A stretch of 64,000 nucleotides of DNA from Serratia fonticola. GTDB taxonomy: Bacteria; Pseudomonadota; Gammaproteobacteria; Enterobacterales; Enterobacteriaceae. Positions 26,312 through 35,296 of the stretch are shown one piece after another; the stretch's first letter is position 1; each line of letters begins with the position of its first letter. Below the pieces are notes generated by a model. It searched no databases. It was not told the origin of the DNA and saw only the letters and a list, made by a program, of their open reading frames with translations. The stretch spans positions 3,844,001 to 3,908,000 of the forward strand of contig NZ_VFMK01000001.1 in assembly GCF_006715025.1 (NCBI RefSeq). The letters are read 5' to 3'. Both the position numbers and the translations under genes were made by a program.

Positions 26312-28258
26312 TTATTCGCGCGCCAAGGCATCAATCGGGTTCAGCCGTGCAGCACTGCGCGCAGGCAGATAACCAAACACCACGCCAATCCCGGTCGAAC
26401 ACAAAAACGCACTCAGCAAAGCGGCCGGCGGGAAGCTAACCTGCCAGCCAGGCAACACCAGTTGCACCAGCAAGCCAATAGCGAACGACAGCAAGATACC
26501 CAAAGCACCGCCTACCAGGCAAACCAGCACCGCCTCTATCAGGAATTGCTGCAACACATCGCCAGAACGCGCGCCAACCGCCATACGAATACCAATTTCA
26601 CGCGTCCGCTCCGTTACCGAGACCAGCATAATGTTCATCACGCCAATTCCCCCGACCACCAGTGAAATCACCGCGACCAGGGTCAGGAACAGCTGAAGGG
26701 TGCGCGTGGTTTTTTCCGCCGTTTGCACCAGGCTGTCCATGTTATAGGTGAAGAAATCTTTCTTGCCGTGGCGCAGCGTCAGCAGTCGCGTCAGTTGCTG
26801 TTCGGCTTCCTGGCTATTGTAGCCCTCGCGAATACGCACAGTGATCGAGTCAAAATAGTCGTTTCCCATTAGCCGGTTGGCCATCGTGCTATAGGGCACC
26901 CACACGCTCAGCGTCTTGCTGCTACCGAACATTGACTGTTTTTCCTGCGCCACACCCACCACCGTTGCCGGCATATTACCAATCAGAATCACTTCCCCGA
27001 TCACATTTTTCTGATGCGGGAACAGCCGGCGTTGCGTATTGGCGTCGATCACCACTACCTGCGCCTGGGATTGCACCTGCCTGGTATCAATACCCGAGCC
27101 CTGAGAAAAGGCCATGCCGTACACCCGGAAATACTGTTCGCTGACGCCCGCAACATTGGCTGCCACGTCAATATTGCCAAAACGTAAACGCATACTGCTG
27201 CCAATATTGGGCGAAAGTGCGCTGACATACGGCTGTTCACGCAGCGCGCTGAGATCGTCATATTTTAACGACTGGCGAAAGGTCGGGTCATCATCACCAA
27301 AATCCTTGCCGGGATAGACATCCACCGTATTGGTCCCGATGGATTTGATGTCTGCCAGCACCATCTGTTTGGCCGCGTCGCCGATCACCAGAATAGAGAC
27401 CACCGAAGCAATACCAATGATAATCCCCAGCATGGTCAACACCGTGCGCATTTTATTGGCCGCCATTGCCCGCCACGCCATCACCAGCGCCTCGCGAAAA
27501 CGGCCAGCCATCTGCTGCCAGGAAGACGCGGGGGTAGCCAGCTCCAACGTTTTTGCCTGCGGCCTTCCCTGCGTCAGCGGCCGAGAGTCGGCAATGATTT
27601 CCCCATCACGGATTTCAATAATCCGTTCAGCCTGCTGTGCAACTGCCGGATCGTGCGTGACGATAATCACCGTATGCCCCTGCTCACGCAGTTGCTTGAG
27701 GATCGCCATCACTTCTTCGCCAGAATGACTGTCGAGTGCCCCGGTCGGCTCATCTGCCAAAATCACCTGGCCACCGTTCATCAGTGCCCGTGCGATACTG
27801 ACGCGTTGCTGCTGCCCACCTGAAAGCTGGCTTGGCCGGTAGGCAATACGCTCCCCCAGCCCCAGACGCTGTAACAATGCCGCGGCTCTTTCACGTCGGG
27901 CAGCCTTACTGAGCCCGGCATAAACAGCAGGCACCTCAACGTTATGCGCCGCACTCAGATGCGGCAGCAAATGATAACGCTGGAAAATAAAACCAAAATG
28001 CTCACGCCGCAATTGGGCCAGCGCATCGCCATTAAGCGTAGCCACATCCTGCCCGGCAACGCGATACGTTCCGGCGCTGGGCTTGTCCAGGCAACCAAGA
28101 ATGTTCATCAGCGTGGATTTGCCAGAGCCCGAAGCCCCCATAATCGCCACCATCTCACCGGCATCAATGCGCAGGCTGATGTTTTTCAGTACGTCTACGG
28201 TTTGATCGCCGGAAAGATAGCTACGCCGGATACCACTCAGTTCCAACAACGCCGTCAT
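26312..28258 (-). CDS. macB: MacB, ABC-type tripartite efflux ATPase/permease
   Basis: 648 residues, same as E. coli. MacB powers the MacAB-TolC pump for macrolides, enterotoxin and other exports. The N-terminal ATPase has Walker A GASGSGKST near residue 43, signature LSGGQQQRVSIARAL and Walker B VILADEPTGALD. One membrane helix follows near 270, then a large periplasmic domain and three C-terminal helices. The ATG at 28258 shares one base with the macA stop (TGATG), so it is coupled to macA. A TTG one codon upstream is less likely. Confidence 0.97.
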   Translation of the reverse strand: MTALLELSGIRRSYLSGDQTVDVLKNISLRIDAGEMVAIMGASGSGKSTLMNILGCLDKPSAGTYRVAGQDVATLNGDALAQLRREHFGFIFQRYHLLPHLSAAHNVEVPAVYAGLSKAARRERAAALLQRLGLGERIAYRPSQLSGGQQQRVSIARALMNGGQVILADEPTGALDSHSGEEVMAILKQLREQGHTVIIVTHDPAVAQQAERIIEIRDGEIIADSRPLTQGRPQAKTLELATPASSWQQMAGRFREALVMAWRAMAANKMRTVLTMLGIIIGIASVVSILVIGDAAKQMVLADIKSIGTNTVDVYPGKDFGDDDPTFRQSLKYDDLSALREQPYVSALSPNIGSSMRLRFGNIDVAANVAGVSEQYFRVYGMAFSQGSGIDTRQVQSQAQVVVIDANTQRRLFPHQKNVIGEVILIGNMPATVVGVAQEKQSMFGSSKTLSVWVPYSTMANRLMGNDYFDSITVRIREGYNSQEAEQQLTRLLTLRHGKKDFFTYNMDSLVQTAEKTTRTLQLFLTLVAVISLVVGGIGVMNIMLVSVTERTREIGIRMAVGARSGDVLQQFLIEAVLVCLVGGALGILLSFAIGLLVQLVLPGWQVSFPPAALLSAFLCSTGIGVVFGYLPARSAARLNPIDALARE

Positions 28259-29370
28259 CAACTGGCCTCCATGCCGCCACGGCTGACAATCACTTCCTCT
28301 CCGGCCGTCAACCCGCTGATAATCTGCACATCCACATTGTTACGAATGCCAATGGTGACTTCCCGCTTCTCTTCTTTCCCCTGGTGTAACACCGAAACCT
28401 GATAGCGGTTGTCGGCAATCTGCTCCCCTAACGCTGCCAGTGGGATAACCAACGCATCGCTGACACCGGAAAGCTGGATATGCACTTGCGCTGTCATTTG
28501 CAACCGCAGTACCCCTTGGGGATTTGGCACTTCGAATCGCGCGTAATAGAAAATGGCGTTATTGACCTTTTCCGGCGTTGGCTGAATGTCTTTCAGCACC
28601 CCATCAAAGCGTTTGTTCGGATCCCCTAACACGGTAAACCAGGCTTTCAAACCCGGCTTAAGGTGGATGACATCCGCCTCTGAAACCTGGGCCTTCACCA
28701 GCATGGTACTCATGTCTGCCAGCGTCAGAATATTCGGTGCCTGCTGCGCAGCAATGACCGTCTGCCCCTGCAAGGTGGTGATTTGTACCACATCACCGTC
28801 CATCGGGGCCTCAATGCGGGTATAGGTCAGATTGATCTTGGCCGTATCCAGGCTCGCCTGGTTTTTGGCGATCTGCGCCTTAATGGTTTCGACCTGCGCT
28901 TTTTTCACCGCCAATTCGGTGGCGTACTTATCCAGATCCTGGCGCGAAACTGCCTGCACCTTGGCCAGTTCACGGTTACGCTGCAACGTGACTGCCGCCA
29001 GTTGCTGTTCCGCCTGCGCCTGTCGCAATTGAGCATGCAGATCCTGCAGCGTCGCTTCGCTCTCACGAATACTGTTTTGTGCCTGTTGCGGATCGATAAC
29101 CCCCAACAACTGGCCTTTTTTCACTTTATCGCCAATCTCGACATTCAGGGTTTCCAACTGCCCGCTGACCTGCGCCCCCACGTCCACCTTGCGTACGGCA
29201 TCCAATTGCCCCGTCGCCAAAACGTTTTGCTGCAAATCGCGCTGGATCACTTTGACCGTTTTAAAATCCACCGGTGTCGGGTGGCTGAAATGCCGGTAAA
29301 TCAGAATGGCGAGCACCAGCAAAACGGCACTCCCTATCAACCCGCGTTTTTTACGTCCTGTTAACCACAT
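28258..29370 (-). CDS. macA: MacA, periplasmic adaptor of the MacAB-TolC pump
   Basis: About 370 residues, a membrane-fusion protein with one N-terminal anchor helix (GLIGSAVLLVLAILIYRHF), a lipoyl domain (VLATGQLDAVRKVDVGAQVSGQLETL), a long alpha hairpin that reaches TolC, a beta-barrel and a membrane-proximal domain. It stimulates the MacB ATPase. ATG at 29370 is used; a TTG one codon upstream has slightly better spacing from AGGA and cannot be excluded. It is first gene of the macAB operon and divergent from ybjX, as in E. coli. Confidence 0.95.
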   Translation of the reverse strand: MWLTGRKKRGLIGSAVLLVLAILIYRHFSHPTPVDFKTVKVIQRDLQQNVLATGQLDAVRKVDVGAQVSGQLETLNVEIGDKVKKGQLLGVIDPQQAQNSIRESEATLQDLHAQLRQAQAEQQLAAVTLQRNRELAKVQAVSRQDLDKYATELAVKKAQVETIKAQIAKNQASLDTAKINLTYTRIEAPMDGDVVQITTLQGQTVIAAQQAPNILTLADMSTMLVKAQVSEADVIHLKPGLKAWFTVLGDPNKRFDGVLKDIQPTPEKVNNAIFYYARFEVPNPQGVLRLQMTAQVHIQLSGVSDALVIPLAALGEQIADNRYQVSVLHQGKEEKREVTIGIRNNVDVQIISGLTAGEEVIVSRGGMEAS

Positions 29371-29570
29371 CAATGTTTGTTCCTATCTGTTTCTGTCAAT
29401 CTCGTGTTGCTGAGTAACCGCAACAAAGTGAAATTATCACGCATGGTTATCAATAACTAAACCTAAGCTCAACACGTGATGAGCTCCTGACTTTTGAAAT
29501 GCCATATTGACCTGCCGTTTAGCGAAGGCTTGATGAAATAGCGCGATTCAATACAGACAAGGACTCCATC

Positions 29571-30557
29571 ATGTCTCAGCTCAGCTATCCCTTCGTTGCT
29601 GTCACCCCCACCAGCGGTTGGCAATTGATGATGGCACTACTCGGTGGTGACAAACTCCCTGGCAAAGTCTGGGAAAAAACCTCATTCCGCCTTAAGTTTC
29701 TTGGCCGTTCATTGCTCAGTTGGCCTACTACCAGCGGTCTGCTCAACACATTGGCCAGCAATCCTCTGCTGGATGAGATTTTAAGCGCCCAACCGAACCT
29801 GCCGTGCAAGCTGCATCGCCCTTATTTAGCCGCCAATATGAAACGCATTGAGGGGCTGTTTGCACTGCGCGATCATTACGATCTGATCGCCCAGCGTATG
29901 CCACTGAAAATGCAGCTCGGCCATCTTGGACGCCAACCGTATACATTGAGTTCCGTTCAGGACAAAAATGGTGAGCCAGTCTGCCTGCAACTGACCGCTA
30001 TCGACAAGCTGAACAAGGAGGGGGAGGCCACACTGCTCCTGCGTAACGCCAAGGGTATCATGTTGGCGGAAATGACTTTCACTTTAATGAACTACCATCA
30101 ACAACCCACGCTGTTTATCGGCGGCCTGCAGGGTGCGCATTGCGATGTGCCTCATGCAGAGATCCAAACGACCACCAAAGCCTGCCATGGCCTGTTTCCC
30201 AAGCGGCTGGTTCTGGAAGGTATTATCCAATTGGCCCAACAGTTGGCTATTCGTCAGGTGATCGCCGTGGGAAATAACACCCACATTTATCAGAACTGGC
30301 GTTATCACCACAAAAAGAAAGATCTGCTACATGCCGATTACGATCAGTTTTGGCTTTCTATGGGTGGCCAGGCACTCAACAACGGTTATTTTCTGCTGCC
30401 TGAACATCTTGCCCGTAAGCCGATGGAAGAAATCGCCAGTAAAAAGCGCGCAGAATACCGCCGCCGCTACCAATTACTGGATGCGTTGCAACAAGGCATT
30501 GCCGCACACTTCCCAAACCATTCCCCTAATCGGCCCGGCCTCGCGCCAGCCAAATAA
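29571..30557 (+). CDS. ybjX: VirK/YbjX family protein (DUF535)
   Basis: 328 residues of the DUF535 family, related to Shigella VirK and E. coli YbjX, which are linked to virulence protein export and resistance to antimicrobial peptides through PhoPQ in relatives. The molecular activity is unknown. The block HRPYLAANMKRIEGLFALRDHY and the C-terminal KKDLLHADYDQFWLSMGG with KRAEYRRRYQLLD are the conserved parts. Its 3' end overlaps the 3' end of convergent ybjD by 32 bases. The position next to macA is conserved. Confidence 0.9.
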   Translation: MSQLSYPFVAVTPTSGWQLMMALLGGDKLPGKVWEKTSFRLKFLGRSLLSWPTTSGLLNTLASNPLLDEILSAQPNLPCKLHRPYLAANMKRIEGLFALRDHYDLIAQRMPLKMQLGHLGRQPYTLSSVQDKNGEPVCLQLTAIDKLNKEGEATLLLRNAKGIMLAEMTFTLMNYHQQPTLFIGGLQGAHCDVPHAEIQTTTKACHGLFPKRLVLEGIIQLAQQLAIRQVIAVGNNTHIYQNWRYHHKKKDLLHADYDQFWLSMGGQALNNGYFLLPEHLARKPMEEIASKKRAEYRRRYQLLDALQQGIAAHFPNHSPNRPGLAPAK

Positions 30558-32184
30558 CGCGCGAGAACATTTTCTTCAACAGCGGCGGCACGGAATCCGT
30601 GCCCCACTCACCAGCCTGCATCGCTACCTCAATGGCCAGATCGGGTTTGGAAGAGTGATGTACTGCCTTAATAATTACTTTGCGTACCGGCATTTGTACC
30701 TTCGGCGGTATAGAGGCCACCCGATGATAGACCGAGCTGAACCCCTCACGATACATAAAGTGTTCCATATCCAACGCCGGGAGGGCCGTCAGGCGATCGC
30801 GCTCATTATCGTCATGGTTGTCCAACATGCTGCGTACGGTATTGGCATACTTCTTTCCGGCCTCGTCGCCATCTACCAATGCATGCCATTCGATCCCCAT
30901 TCGTCGGGCAAACTTCAGCAAAGGTTTAAGCCCGCACTGGGCAAACTCGATAACCCTGACGCCCTCGGCCTCAAAATGGAAACCACATTGGCGCGCCAGT
31001 TCGTTTAGCAGCCAAACCTCGGTTTCCCCCTCCACCAACAGCCAGCAACGGGCAAACAGCGATGCAGGGCGATTAAAGCGGATATGAAAGGCAATACGTC
31101 GCCCATCCTCAGGGGTTAAGCCTTTTGGCCCCAGACGATAGGTCGCCACGCGGGCTGATTCACGCACCAAACGACAAATATGCTCTACCGGCACCAGTGA
31201 CACCAGTTCGCTGGAGTTGGTGGTAGTAATGCGCTGCAGCGGCATATGGTTGAGTAAGCTCCAGGCGACGGAGAGCATGATGGGATGCAGGCGCGTTTCC
31301 GGATCTTCCACCAACAATAGCGGCCGGGCATGAGGATCAAGCTTCACATTGCCTTTGGCCTGCAGCAGCGTTGAAAACATCCCCAGCAGGATCAGCCGCA
31401 TACTCCGGCTATTAGGTTCAGCGATCATGCGGTTGATACTGTCTAGCGAACGCCACGCCTGCTGTTCTGGTGGCTGGCGATGACGGCGTGGTCCGGCAAC
31501 CTGGGAACCCTGCTCGGCAAAATAGTGCTCGAGCAATTGCTGCATCGCCGCCAACCCTTGTCGTAATTCAGTGTTAGTCAGCTTCTGCGGGTTGCGTACC
31601 AGTTCACGCGTCAACTGATCCAATTGCTGTGCCAAGGATTCATTATCGACAGGTAAATTATCCGAGAGTGAGCTGGGGCGCAGGCGGCGAATAAAGCGTG
31701 CATCACGCAGGCGTAACACCGGATGAATCCGAATCAGGGCGTGCACCAGTTGATCGATATGGTGCAGATGTAAAGCGTTACCGTCAGCATCAAGAAAACG
31801 CCGCCAGGTACATACCGTACCGTCATCGGCCAGTTCGCCGACACAACAGTAATGAATACGGCTCAGGCCATCTTCTCCTTTGGACCAGAGCGGCGAAAGA
31901 TGGCGATATCGTGGCAGATGCGCATGGCCGGTGTCTTTTTCGCAGAAGGTGAAAATGATCTGCAAATGACGTTCCTTGGCCGCCTCGTCCCCTGGCGGAT
32001 AGTGAAAATCGCGAGCCTCAAAGCGGTAGAGCGTCTGCTCCGGTGCCAGCAAGAACGTAATGGCATCCAGTAAACTGGACTTACCCCAAGCGTTCTCACC
32101 CAGCAAAACGGTGTTGTCATCCAGCATCAGCGAAAGCCGGTTTATGCCACGGAATCCTACAATCTCGATACGCTCTAAGAACAT
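30526..32184 (-). CDS. ybjD: OLD-family ATPase/nuclease-like protein YbjD
   Basis: 552 residues, the same as E. coli YbjD. The N-terminal SMC/RecF-like ATPase has FRGINRLSLMLDDNTVLLGENAWGKSSLLDAITFLL with Walker A GENAWGKSS, and a distal Walker B LLLVEDPETRLHP. The C-terminal half is a Toprim-type domain with WLLVEGETEVWLLNELA and HALVDGDEAGKKYA, the acidic metal-binding residues of OLD nucleases. The ATG at 32184 has AGGAGG six bases upstream. Cellular role is not settled. The convergent ybjX overlaps its last 32 bases. Confidence 0.9.
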   Translation of the reverse strand: MFLERIEIVGFRGINRLSLMLDDNTVLLGENAWGKSSLLDAITFLLAPEQTLYRFEARDFHYPPGDEAAKERHLQIIFTFCEKDTGHAHLPRYRHLSPLWSKGEDGLSRIHYCCVGELADDGTVCTWRRFLDADGNALHLHHIDQLVHALIRIHPVLRLRDARFIRRLRPSSLSDNLPVDNESLAQQLDQLTRELVRNPQKLTNTELRQGLAAMQQLLEHYFAEQGSQVAGPRRHRQPPEQQAWRSLDSINRMIAEPNSRSMRLILLGMFSTLLQAKGNVKLDPHARPLLLVEDPETRLHPIMLSVAWSLLNHMPLQRITTTNSSELVSLVPVEHICRLVRESARVATYRLGPKGLTPEDGRRIAFHIRFNRPASLFARCWLLVEGETEVWLLNELARQCGFHFEAEGVRVIEFAQCGLKPLLKFARRMGIEWHALVDGDEAGKKYANTVRSMLDNHDDNERDRLTALPALDMEHFMYREGFSSVYHRVASIPPKVQMPVRKVIIKAVHHSSKPDLAIEVAMQAGEWGTDSVPPLLKKMFSRVIWLARGRAD

Positions 32185-32220
32185 CGGCCGCCTCCTGTGC
32201 TGTCCCATAAATGGCAATAC

Positions 32221-32345
32221 ATACCCTATGGATTTCAAGTTGCCGCCAGGCATCCAGCGAGTTTCCCCTGGAACTTACGTTTGTGTAAGTAACAAGGGTT
32301 AGATAGCGCCGGTAACAACGCTGCCGCTTGAAAGACGACGGGTAT
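32221..32345. repeat. ERIC (IRU) element, full-length variant
   Basis: A 125-base element with both ERIC ends (ATACCCTATGGATTTCAAG and CTTGAAAGACGACGGGTAT) and a diverged centre that keeps the GGAACTTAC...GTAAGT core. It fills much of the ybjD-lysO divergent gap where aqpZ stands in E. coli. The remaining bases, 32346-32515, should carry the lysO promoter; I see no clear motif. Confidence 0.85.
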
Positions 32346-32515
32346 ATAGTCGAGAATGGTCAATAAACCCCGTTCAGGTCAAGCAGACATTACCCGCAAC
32401 GGCGGTTAACCGCGCTTAAATCAACCACTTTACTCGGCTGCTCATTTTAGTTAGCGTATTTTGGTATGCCGAGACCCCGGCTAACGCTCCCCAGATTAAG
32501 GATTTTCGTTTCATC

Positions 32516-33412
32516 ATGTATTCAGGACTGCTGATTATTCTGTTGCCGCTGATCGTCGGTTATCTGATCCCCCTACGCAGCAAATCCCTGATTCAGACAA
32601 TCAATCGTCTGCTGAGCTGGATGGTCTATGTCATTTTGTTCTTTATGGGTATCAGCCTGGCTTTTCTGGAGAACCTAAGCAGTAATCTACTGCTGATTTT
32701 TCAGTACACCGCCGTATTTTTCCTGTGTATTTTCTTTGCCAATCTTCTGTTGCTCTTTCTTTTAGAGCGTCGTCGCCCATGGCGTAATACCCACAAACAG
32801 GAAAAACTCCCCTCACGTCTGCATATGGCTCTGGAATCATTGAAACTCTGTGGCGTGGTTCTGGGTGGCTTTGCCTTGGGCCTAACCCAGTGGCCCTGGT
32901 TGCAATTTGCCGGCCTTGGCAGCGAGTATGCCCTGATATTCCTGTTATTACTGGTGGGGATACAGCTACGCAACAGCGGAATGACGCTACGCCAGATCGC
33001 CCTCAACCGCCGTGGCATGGTGGTTGCCCTAGTGGTGGCGTTCAGTTCATTGGCCGGTGGCCTATTGGCAGCCCAACTGCTGGCGTTACCGTTGAAAACC
33101 GGGTTAGCCATGGCATCCGGCTTCGGCTGGTATTCCCTTTCCGGTATCCTGATCAGTGACGCTTACGGCCCAGTAATGGGCAGCGCCGCCTTTTTTAACG
33201 ATCTGGCTCGTGAGCTGGTGGCCATTATGCTGATCCCGACGCTGGTGCGCCGTAGCCGCTCCTCCGCTTTGGGGTTATGTGGTGCGACTTCAATGGACTT
33301 CACGCTACCGGTCCTGCAACGCAGCGGTGGCTTGGAAATGGTTCCTCCGGCCATTGTGCACGGGTTCCTGCTAAGCCTGCTGGCGCCAATATTGATTGCT
33401 CTGTTCTCCTGA
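32516..33412 (+). CDS. lysO: L-lysine exporter LysO
   Basis: 298 residues, a polytopic membrane protein of the DUF340 family (YbjE). E. coli LysO exports lysine and its toxic analogue thialysine. Conserved stretches are LLSWMVYVILFFMGISLAFL, MALESLKLCGVVLGGFALGL, GMTLRQIALNRRG, MASGFGWYSLSGILISDAYGPVMGSAAFFNDLARE and GLCGATSMDFTLPVLQRSGG, all near identical to E. coli. The acidic residues in these segments are needed for transport in the family. In E. coli the gene is under ArgR with lysine; I did not find a convincing ARG box here. Confidence 0.95.
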   Translation: MYSGLLIILLPLIVGYLIPLRSKSLIQTINRLLSWMVYVILFFMGISLAFLENLSSNLLLIFQYTAVFFLCIFFANLLLLFLLERRRPWRNTHKQEKLPSRLHMALESLKLCGVVLGGFALGLTQWPWLQFAGLGSEYALIFLLLLVGIQLRNSGMTLRQIALNRRGMVVALVVAFSSLAGGLLAAQLLALPLKTGLAMASGFGWYSLSGILISDAYGPVMGSAAFFNDLARELVAIMLIPTLVRRSRSSALGLCGATSMDFTLPVLQRSGGLEMVPPAIVHGFLLSLLAPILIALFS

Positions 33413-33478
33413 TATGGTTTGGCGCGGTCCATCGCGCCTCATAATCACACTCGTAATGATTCCCATCCGCAGATTAAT

Positions 33479-33492
33479 TTGCGCTAAATCAA
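33479..33492 (+). promoter_or_regulatory. Candidate FNR site upstream of hcp
   Basis: TTGCG-CTAA-ATCAA matches the FNR dimer site at 8 of 10 positions, about 108 bases before the hcp ATG. FNR activation of hcp under anoxia is known in E. coli. Confidence 0.5.
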
Positions 33493-33553
33493 ACTTGATT
33501 AAAGTTGCATAATAAAAGCCTTTTTAAGGCCACAGTGACGATCTATGCTTTAA

Positions 33554-33576
33554 AACAAGCATTATAAATGCAACTT
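33554..33576 (+). promoter_or_regulatory. NsrR-type operator upstream of hcp
   Basis: A 23-base near-palindrome with half-sites AAGTTGCATTT and AACAAGCATT, matching the NsrR consensus (AAGATGCATTT type) on the complementary strand. It ends 17 bases before the hcp start. NsrR is the nitric-oxide-sensing repressor of hcp-hcr in E. coli. Confidence 0.7.
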
Positions 33577-33593
33577 TAAAAAAGGAAGCCATT

Positions 33594-35243
33594 ATGTTCT
33601 GTGTGCAATGTGAACAAACCATCCGAACCCCCTCAGGCAACGGTTGCTCTTACGCTCAGGGAATGTGCGGAAAAACGGCAGAAACGTCTGACCTGCAAGA
33701 CCTGTTGGTCGCCGCCCTGCAGGGGCTCTCTGCCTGGGCTTTGCAAGCGAGAGCGCTGGGGATTATCGATCATGACATCGATAGCTTTGCGCCACGCGCT
33801 TTCTTCTCGACCCTGACCAACGTCAACTTCGATTCCGAACGCATCATCGGCTATGCTCGAGACACTATCACCCTGCGAGAATCACTGGCAGCGCGTTGTC
33901 GCCTGCTCGATGCCAGTACTCGGGTTGACCATCCTCTGGCGGCCTTACGGCTGGCCGGTGACGATATGCCAACCCTGTTACAACAGGCCGCGCAATTTGC
34001 CCTCAATAACGATAAAAGTGAAGTGGGTGACGATATTCACGGTCTGCGTCTGCTGTGCCTGTATGGCTTGAAAGGCGCCGCAGCCTATATGGAACACGCA
34101 CATGTGCTGGGGCAGTTTGACGACGCGATCTATGCCGATTATCACGCCTATATGGCCTGGCTCGGTACGCAACCACGCGACGTCGATACCTTACTGAACA
34201 ACGCGATGGGTATCGGCAAGATGAACTTCAACGTGATGGCAATACTGGATCACGGTGAAACCCAGGCTTATGGCGATCCACAGCCAACGTCAGTCAATGT
34301 GCGCCCGGTAGCAGGTAAAGCTATCCTGATCTCCGGGCACGACCTGAAAGATCTGCGCATGCTGCTGGAACAGACCGAAGGTACCGGCGTCAATGTCTAT
34401 ACCCATGGCGAAATGTTACCGGCACATGGCTATCCGGAGCTGAAAAAATTCGCCCACCTGGTGGGTAACTACGGCAGCGGCTGGCAAAATCAGCAAACCG
34501 AGTTTGCCAAATTCCCCGGCCCGATTGTGATGACCTCCAACTGCATCATCGACCCGAACGTGGGGAATTACGGCGATCGGATCTGGACGCGCAGCATCGT
34601 TGGCTGGCCGGGCGTAAATCACTTGGCAGGGGATGATTTCAGTGCCGTTATTGGCCAGGCGCGACAGCTTGCTGGCTTCCCGTACAGTGAGATTGAACAC
34701 CGGATCACCGTCGGCTTTGGCCGTCAGGTGCTGCTGAATGCCGCCGATACGGTGATCGACCTGGTCACTGAGAAAAAGCTGCGCCATATCTTTTTGGTGG
34801 GCGGCTGCGACGGTAGCCGCGACGAGCGCAGCTACTTCACCGACTTTGCCCGTAGCATCCCGCAGGATTGCCTGATCATGACCCTGGCCTGCGGTAAATA
34901 CCGCTTTAACAAGCTGGACTTCGGCACGTTGGAAGGTTTACCTCGCCTCCTGGATGTAGGCCAATGTAACGATGCTTATTCCGCGATTATGCTGGCCGTT
35001 AAGCTCGCGGAGAAACTCGGTTGTACCGTGAACGATCTGCCGCTGAGTCTGGTGCTCTCCTGGTTCGAACAGAAAGCCATTGTCATTTTGCTGACGCTGC
35101 TGTCATTAGGGGTGAAGAATATCGTGACAGGCCCAACTGCCCCCGGCTTCCTGACCGATAATCTGATGGCGATCCTGAACGAAAAGTTCGGCCTGCGCCC
35201 CATCACCACCGTTGAGCAAGATTTACACACTCTTCTCGGCTGA
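33594..35243 (+). CDS. hcp: Hybrid cluster protein (hydroxylamine reductase / NO reductase)
   Basis: 549 residues. Hcp is a cytoplasmic iron-sulfur protein with an Fe-S-O hybrid cluster; in E. coli it is a high-affinity nitric oxide reductase and also starts protein S-nitrosylation networks. The N-terminal cysteines C3, C6, C18 and C25 have the spacing of the facultative-anaerobe class, as in E. coli. Hybrid-cluster ligands lie in the C-terminal half around VGGCDGSRDERSYF, TLACGKYRFN and DVGQCNDAYSA. AAGGAAG precedes the ATG. It forms an operon with hcr under FNR- and NsrR-type sites. Confidence 0.98.
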   Translation: MFCVQCEQTIRTPSGNGCSYAQGMCGKTAETSDLQDLLVAALQGLSAWALQARALGIIDHDIDSFAPRAFFSTLTNVNFDSERIIGYARDTITLRESLAARCRLLDASTRVDHPLAALRLAGDDMPTLLQQAAQFALNNDKSEVGDDIHGLRLLCLYGLKGAAAYMEHAHVLGQFDDAIYADYHAYMAWLGTQPRDVDTLLNNAMGIGKMNFNVMAILDHGETQAYGDPQPTSVNVRPVAGKAILISGHDLKDLRMLLEQTEGTGVNVYTHGEMLPAHGYPELKKFAHLVGNYGSGWQNQQTEFAKFPGPIVMTSNCIIDPNVGNYGDRIWTRSIVGWPGVNHLAGDDFSAVIGQARQLAGFPYSEIEHRITVGFGRQVLLNAADTVIDLVTEKKLRHIFLVGGCDGSRDERSYFTDFARSIPQDCLIMTLACGKYRFNKLDFGTLEGLPRLLDVGQCNDAYSAIMLAVKLAEKLGCTVNDLPLSLVLSWFEQKAIVILLTLLSLGVKNIVTGPTAPGFLTDNLMAILNEKFGLRPITTVEQDLHTLLG

Positions 35244-35296
35244 TGCCGTATTCCCGGGGTTGCCAATGGCAGCCCCGTCTGCTTTTGAGGTGCCCG

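Noticed and set aside
32185..32515. A riboswitch upstream of lysO
   Set aside because: The structured part is explained by an ERIC element; no lysine-aptamer features are visible.
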